Part shown: piece after piece, positions 60,689 through 64,000 of the stretch | Numbering within the stretch: the first letter of the stretch is position 1 | Layout: the number at the start of each line of letters is the position of its first letter | Assembly (NCBI GenBank): GCA_019637585.1 | Contig: JAHBVL010000001.1 | Span: 741,947-805,946 of the forward strand | Source: Thermomicrobiales bacterium | GTDB lineage: Bacteria; Chloroflexota; Chloroflexia; Thermomicrobiales; UBA6265 | DNA length: 64,000 nucleotides | Reading direction: 5' to 3' | Position numbers and translations under genes: made by a program | Notes under the pieces: generated by a model | The model's input: only the letters and a program-made list of their open reading frames with translations | Databases searched by the model: none | Told to the model about the DNA's origin: nothing

Positions 60689-62067
60689 ACATCGCGTTGC
60701 CCATCGCAATTCCGTGGGTTGCGGGCATCCTGCTGGCCTTGATGGATGGACGCCGCAGGCGCCCGGGCCGATTTGCCATCGTCGCTCTGGTGGCCACGAT
60801 GGCGGCCGCCAGCAACCTGGCGTGGGAGGTCTATCAGAACGGTCCTGTCGAGATGGTCACGGGCGGGTGGGCTCCCGGCGTCGGCATCACCCTGCGGGCC
60901 GATATGCTGGGACTGACCTTCGCATTGCTCTCCCTCGGCGTGTTGCTGGCCGCGTTGACATTCGAAGTTCTCTCTGGTGTGCGAACCAGCAGCTTTCCCG
61001 CGCTGGTGCTCTTCCTGGCGACAGGATTGACCGGCGTTTTCATGACGGCGGATGCGTTCAACTTCTACGTCTTCTTCGAGATCACCATGATCGCCGCCTA
61101 TGTCCTGACCAGCTATGGCGAGGATGGACGCCAGTTGCGGTCGGCGACGATTTTCGCCGTGGTCAACCTGCTTGGTTCGGCGTTCTTCCTGGTCGGAATC
61201 GCGTCCCTCTATCACGTCACCGGTCGCCTGGATATGGTGGGAATCGCCCGGCGGGTCGACATCTTCGAACCCGAGGCGGTGATGCTGGCCGGGTTGCTGA
61301 TCTTCATCGCTTTCAGCGTCAAGCTGGGCATTTTCCCGTTTCACTTCTGGCTGCCAGCTGTCTACACCGGGACACGCCCGGCGGTGGCGGCGATTCTGAG
61401 CGGCGCCGTGGCCAATATCGGTTCGTATGGCCTGCTGCGGTTTTTCGGGCAGATCCTTCCCGAGCAACTGAAACTCGGCGCGCCGATCTTTCTCGTGCTG
61501 GGCCTCGCCTCCATCATCTATGGATCGGTGCAGGCGATCTCCAGACGCAGCGTCAATGAGGTGCTGGCCTATTCGTCGATCGGTCAGGTCGGGTTCATTC
61601 TGATCGCGCTCGCCATTGGAGGGGAGCAGGGTTTCGCCGCCGCAGTGCTGTTCGCCATCGTCAACTCGGTCAACAAGACGTTGCTCTTCCTCTCGGAGAA
61701 CCTGCGGGGCTGGCTCTCCGGATTCGTTTTCGCCGTGGGAGCCTTGAGTGTGGCCGGCGTACCGCCGGTGGGCGGCTTCCTGGGCAAAGCGGGGCTCTTC
61801 AAGATCGCCGTCGCGGAGGAAGACTGGGTCATCGTCAGTCTGATCATCGTTGGCAGCGCGCTTTCCTTTGTCTACATGTTCCAGGCTTATCAACGACGTT
61901 ATTGGGCTCCCGATCCGGAGGGGAGTGAACCGCATGCGCCAAGCCCGTCCAGCGTCCGCGCGTTGGTGTGCGCCATTGCCGTGCTGACAATCTTTATCGG
62001 GGTGTGGCCCGAACCGGCCCTCTGGATCAGCGAGCAGGCCGCCATGACCTTTGGAGCGTTGCCATGA
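60685..62067 (+). CDS. mrpD: Na+/H+ antiporter subunit MrpD
   Basis: 460 residues, NuoM/NuoN-like. The proton-channel glutamate is intact in FFEITMIAAYVLTSYG near residue 131-135, and lysines occur in SVKLGIFPFHFWLPAVYTG. Second large antiporter subunit. Overlaps mrpC and mrpE by four bases. Confidence 0.94.
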   Translation: MNIALPIAIPWVAGILLALMDGRRRRPGRFAIVALVATMAAASNLAWEVYQNGPVEMVTGGWAPGVGITLRADMLGLTFALLSLGVLLAALTFEVLSGVRTSSFPALVLFLATGLTGVFMTADAFNFYVFFEITMIAAYVLTSYGEDGRQLRSATIFAVVNLLGSAFFLVGIASLYHVTGRLDMVGIARRVDIFEPEAVMLAGLLIFIAFSVKLGIFPFHFWLPAVYTGTRPAVAAILSGAVANIGSYGLLRFFGQILPEQLKLGAPIFLVLGLASIIYGSVQAISRRSVNEVLAYSSIGQVGFILIALAIGGEQGFAAAVLFAIVNSVNKTLLFLSENLRGWLSGFVFAVGALSVAGVPPVGGFLGKAGLFKIAVAEEDWVIVSLIIVGSALSFVYMFQAYQRRYWAPDPEGSEPHAPSPSSVRALVCAIAVLTIFIGVWPEPALWISEQAAMTFGALP

Positions 62068-62570
62068 TCCGGTTCCTGGTCACCGTCGTGCTGCTCACGA
62101 TTGTCTACGTGCTGACGCTGGCGCACTTCGATCCCTGGGATTTCGCGCTGGGGGCCGTCCTGGCCAGTGGCGTCTATCTCATGTTTCAATCGTGGGTTTT
62201 CCCGATTGGCGACACCACAACCAGACAACCGGCTCCCCCGCTGTGGCGGAGGATCATCGCCGCGCCGATCTATGCAGCGATGGTTGTCATCAACATCACC
62301 AAGTGGGCGCTTCTCGTCAGTCTGTACGTTCTGAGAATTCGTCCCGTCGAGCGGCAGGGCGTGATCGGTTTGCCATATGGTGAGCGGAGCGAGGTCGGTG
62401 TGGTGGTGTCCGCCTATGCCGATACCCTCACCCCTGGATCGGTGATCGTCGACTTCGATGAGGAGCGGAGGATTTCCTGGACGCATGTGATCGACGCGAC
62501 CGACCCGGACGGATTTCGCGATGAGACGGATGAGCTCTACGACCGGTATCAGCGGCATGTCATACCCTGA
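62064..62570 (+). CDS. mrpE: Na+/H+ antiporter subunit MrpE
   Basis: 168 residues from ATG 62064 with two N-terminal helices and a cytosolic domain (VVSAYADTLTPGSVIVDFDE), the hallmark of MrpE. Start chosen by ATGA overlap with mrpD. Confidence 0.93.
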   Translation: MIRFLVTVVLLTIVYVLTLAHFDPWDFALGAVLASGVYLMFQSWVFPIGDTTTRQPAPPLWRRIIAAPIYAAMVVINITKWALLVSLYVLRIRPVERQGVIGLPYGERSEVGVVVSAYADTLTPGSVIVDFDEERRISWTHVIDATDPDGFRDETDELYDRYQRHVIP

Positions 62571-62605
62571 TCCTGGTGCACGCCAGAGGAAGCGAGGTTG
62601 CGGCA

Positions 62606-62872
62606 ATGCATGAGACGGTCTTTTCCATTGCCACGATCTGGGTCGCCGTGCTCCTGGTGGTCTGTGTGATGGTGATGCTTCGGTCGAGATCGGGATTGGT
62701 GCGGGTGCTGGCGCTCGATACGATGGCGCTGATGTTCATCACCATGCTCGTCTTGTTCAGCGATTCCCGGGGCGTCTCATGGTATCTCGATGTGGCGCTG
62801 GTGCTGGCGTTGCTGTCGTTTATCTCCACCGTCGCTGCAGCGCGCTACTACGCTGAAGGGAGGATCTTCTGA
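62606..62872 (+). CDS. mrpF: Na+/H+ antiporter subunit MrpF
   Basis: 88 residues, three membrane helices (LALDTMALMFITMLVLF; LALLSFISTVAAARYYAEG). ATG 62606 after GGTTGCGGCA; there is no strong ribosome site. Overlaps mrpG by one base. Confidence 0.9.
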   Translation: MHETVFSIATIWVAVLLVVCVMVMLRSRSGLVRVLALDTMALMFITMLVLFSDSRGVSWYLDVALVLALLSFISTVAAARYYAEGRIF

Positions 62873-63276
62873 TGGACCAGGCCAGCACAGCCGCGCCCTG
62901 GATCGCCGACGCCATTGTTGTCATCGCGCTCTTCTTCATGACGGTCGGCGTTTTCGGTCTGGCCACGATGCCCGATATCTATCTGAAGATGCATGCCGCC
63001 GGCAAAGCGGTGGTGCTTGGGGCGGTGGGATTGATGATTGCCTCATTTGTCACCCGCGACACGGCGGTGATCGCCCGGGCGGTGTTGATCATCTGCGCTC
63101 TGTTGTTAACCGCGCCGGTTTCGTCACATGCCATCGCCAACGCGGCGGTTCGTCGCAAGGACCGCATGCGGACCGATTCGACGCTGAACGAATCTCCCTT
63201 CGAGCTGGACAAACCAGATAGCGCTCATGTGGGCGATTCGGGGGATGCCCGTCTCCGCACCTTGTTGGGGGAGTAG
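62872..63276 (+). CDS. mrpG: Na+/H+ antiporter subunit MrpG
   Basis: 134 residues, three helices with the MnhG core FGLATMPDIYLKMHAAGKA and LLLTAPVSSHAIANAA. Completes the set of seven subunits in the usual order A to G. Confidence 0.93.
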   Translation: MDQASTAAPWIADAIVVIALFFMTVGVFGLATMPDIYLKMHAAGKAVVLGAVGLMIASFVTRDTAVIARAVLIICALLLTAPVSSHAIANAAVRRKDRMRTDSTLNESPFELDKPDSAHVGDSGDARLRTLLGE

Positions 63277-63330
63277 GTCTGCGTCACTATGCGTGTAGAA
63301 CGAGTGGACTGATCCAGGGGGCGTGCGAAG

Positions 63331-63678
63331 ATGACTGATCCAGAAATTGTCGATCCACAGGCACACGCGGATGACACAGTCGCGGTCGTAGCAGTGACCA
63401 CGACGCTGCCGCCATCCTCATCCGCAACCCGGTCGACGACGCAGAAAGCGCAGGATACCGCCCGAAACGCCTACCGGGTGGCCAGGATGATTCTCTTCGT
63501 CCTGCTCGGGTTCATTCTGGCGCTCTTCGTTTTCCGCAACTGGGAAGATGTGCCGCTCGACTATGTCTTTGGCAGTGTCGATCTCCCGCTGGCCATCGTG
63601 ATGCTCATCTTCACGGCAATCGGCCTGGTGATGGGGCTGTTGCTCTACTGGTTCCTCGCCCGGCGCGCAGTGAAATAG
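63331..63678 (+). CDS. LapA/DUF1049-like membrane protein
   Basis: 115 residues. Disordered acidic N-terminus, then two helices (ARMILFVLLGFILALFVFRNWE; LAIVMLIFTAIGLVMGLLLYW) with the LapA-type FRN segment. Follows the mrp operon after 54 bases and may be read through from it. Function unknown. Confidence 0.8.
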   Translation: MTDPEIVDPQAHADDTVAVVAVTTTLPPSSSATRSTTQKAQDTARNAYRVARMILFVLLGFILALFVFRNWEDVPLDYVFGSVDLPLAIVMLIFTAIGLVMGLLLYWFLARRAVK

Positions 63679-64000
63679 CCCAGCTCAGTTATCGCCGTCG
63701 TTCCTGGCGGCTTCACAGTTCATCCGCGACCGTCGCTGCCCGTAGCTGCAGACCCCGTGTCTGATTGGCATGGGAAATGACCGTCAGCGGTGACCCTCAC
63801 GCACCCTGGGGTTTTCTGGTTCACCCACGATTTTGGCTGCCTGTAGTTGCAGACCCCCGTGTCTGCTTCGTATGGGAAACGACTCTCAGCGATGAAGTCT
63901 GGTGTCAGCTGCAGTCGTTTTCCTGAGAGTCAGCAGACACGGGGAGCGTGTCGCATTATTTTTGGCGTCCGTCGCCGGGGTGGGGGGTGGGGGTTCAGGT
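63679..64000. repeat. Non-coding end with a long direct repeat
   Basis: No gene seen. A unit of about 77 bases occurs at 63716-63793 and again at about 63818-63895, containing GCAGACCCCGTGTCTG and ATGGGAAA..GAC..TCAGCG. A partial inverted copy (GTCAGCAGACACGGG) follows near 63927-63942. Also present is a G-rich terminal stretch of GGGG runs. Confidence 0.7.

Overview
The window is GC-rich bacterial DNA (roughly 60-65 % G+C by eye) with no rRNA, tRNA, transposase, prophage or CRISPR array that I could find. The gene set suggests a soil- or water-type, cell-wall-thin member of the Chloroflexota, most likely class Thermomicrobia. The signs are several Tat-targeted solute-binding proteins, four importer cassettes, and no outer-membrane transport genes. 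This placement is an inference from gene style and was not tested by a search.

Layout. 1-5.4 kb: DsbA-like oxidoreductase, YdhR-like monooxygenase, a frameshifted ATPase/winged-helix regulator, an RsmF-type rRNA methyltransferase and a SelW-like protein. 5.7-8.7 kb: haem importer hmuTUV. 9-13.6 kb: ORF6N protein and peptide importer cassette 1. 13.7-17.5 kb: a very large PAS/GAF histidine kinase. 17.5-21.1 kb: a zinc locus with two ZnuA-like binding proteins around an AztD-like propeller protein and a pair of identical-type operator palindromes. 21-25.9 kb: amidase, anti-sigma factor with a lone sigma region-4 protein, and small genes. 26-32.4 kb: peptide importer cassette 2 and a membrane dipeptidase. 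32.4-34.4 kb: BrnT toxin-antitoxin pair and small stress-type genes. 34.6-38.9 kb: two aldehyde dehydrogenases, a free-standing molybdopterin domain and a broken third dehydrogenase. 39.2-45.2 kb: peptide importer cassette 3, GNAT, AnmK and a CBS protein. 45.6-50.8 kb: two tandem giant Cys-rich Tat proteins divergent from a LuxR-type regulator. 50.9-55.6 kb: sugar-type ABC importer with a fused MalF-MalG permease. 55.8-57.3 kb: CsoR, a GDPD-like protein and a membrane protein. 57.5-63.7 kb: a complete mrpABCDEFG Na+/H+ antiporter operon and a LapA-like protein.

The most unusual structure runs through the intergenic DNA. Tandem arrays with a period of exactly seven bases, usually as two facing (inverted) arms, start at or inside the stop codons of many genes. 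The heptamer sequence differs from locus to locus, but the period and the anchoring to the stop codon are kept. A second repeat family (GC-rich palindromes) lies between genes and, in one case, inside a methyltransferase gene. A third, 76-base element occurs twice next to the aldehyde dehydrogenases. Every ABC cassette has a hairpin between its binding-protein gene and its permease gene, and none of the three peptide cassettes carries an ATPase.
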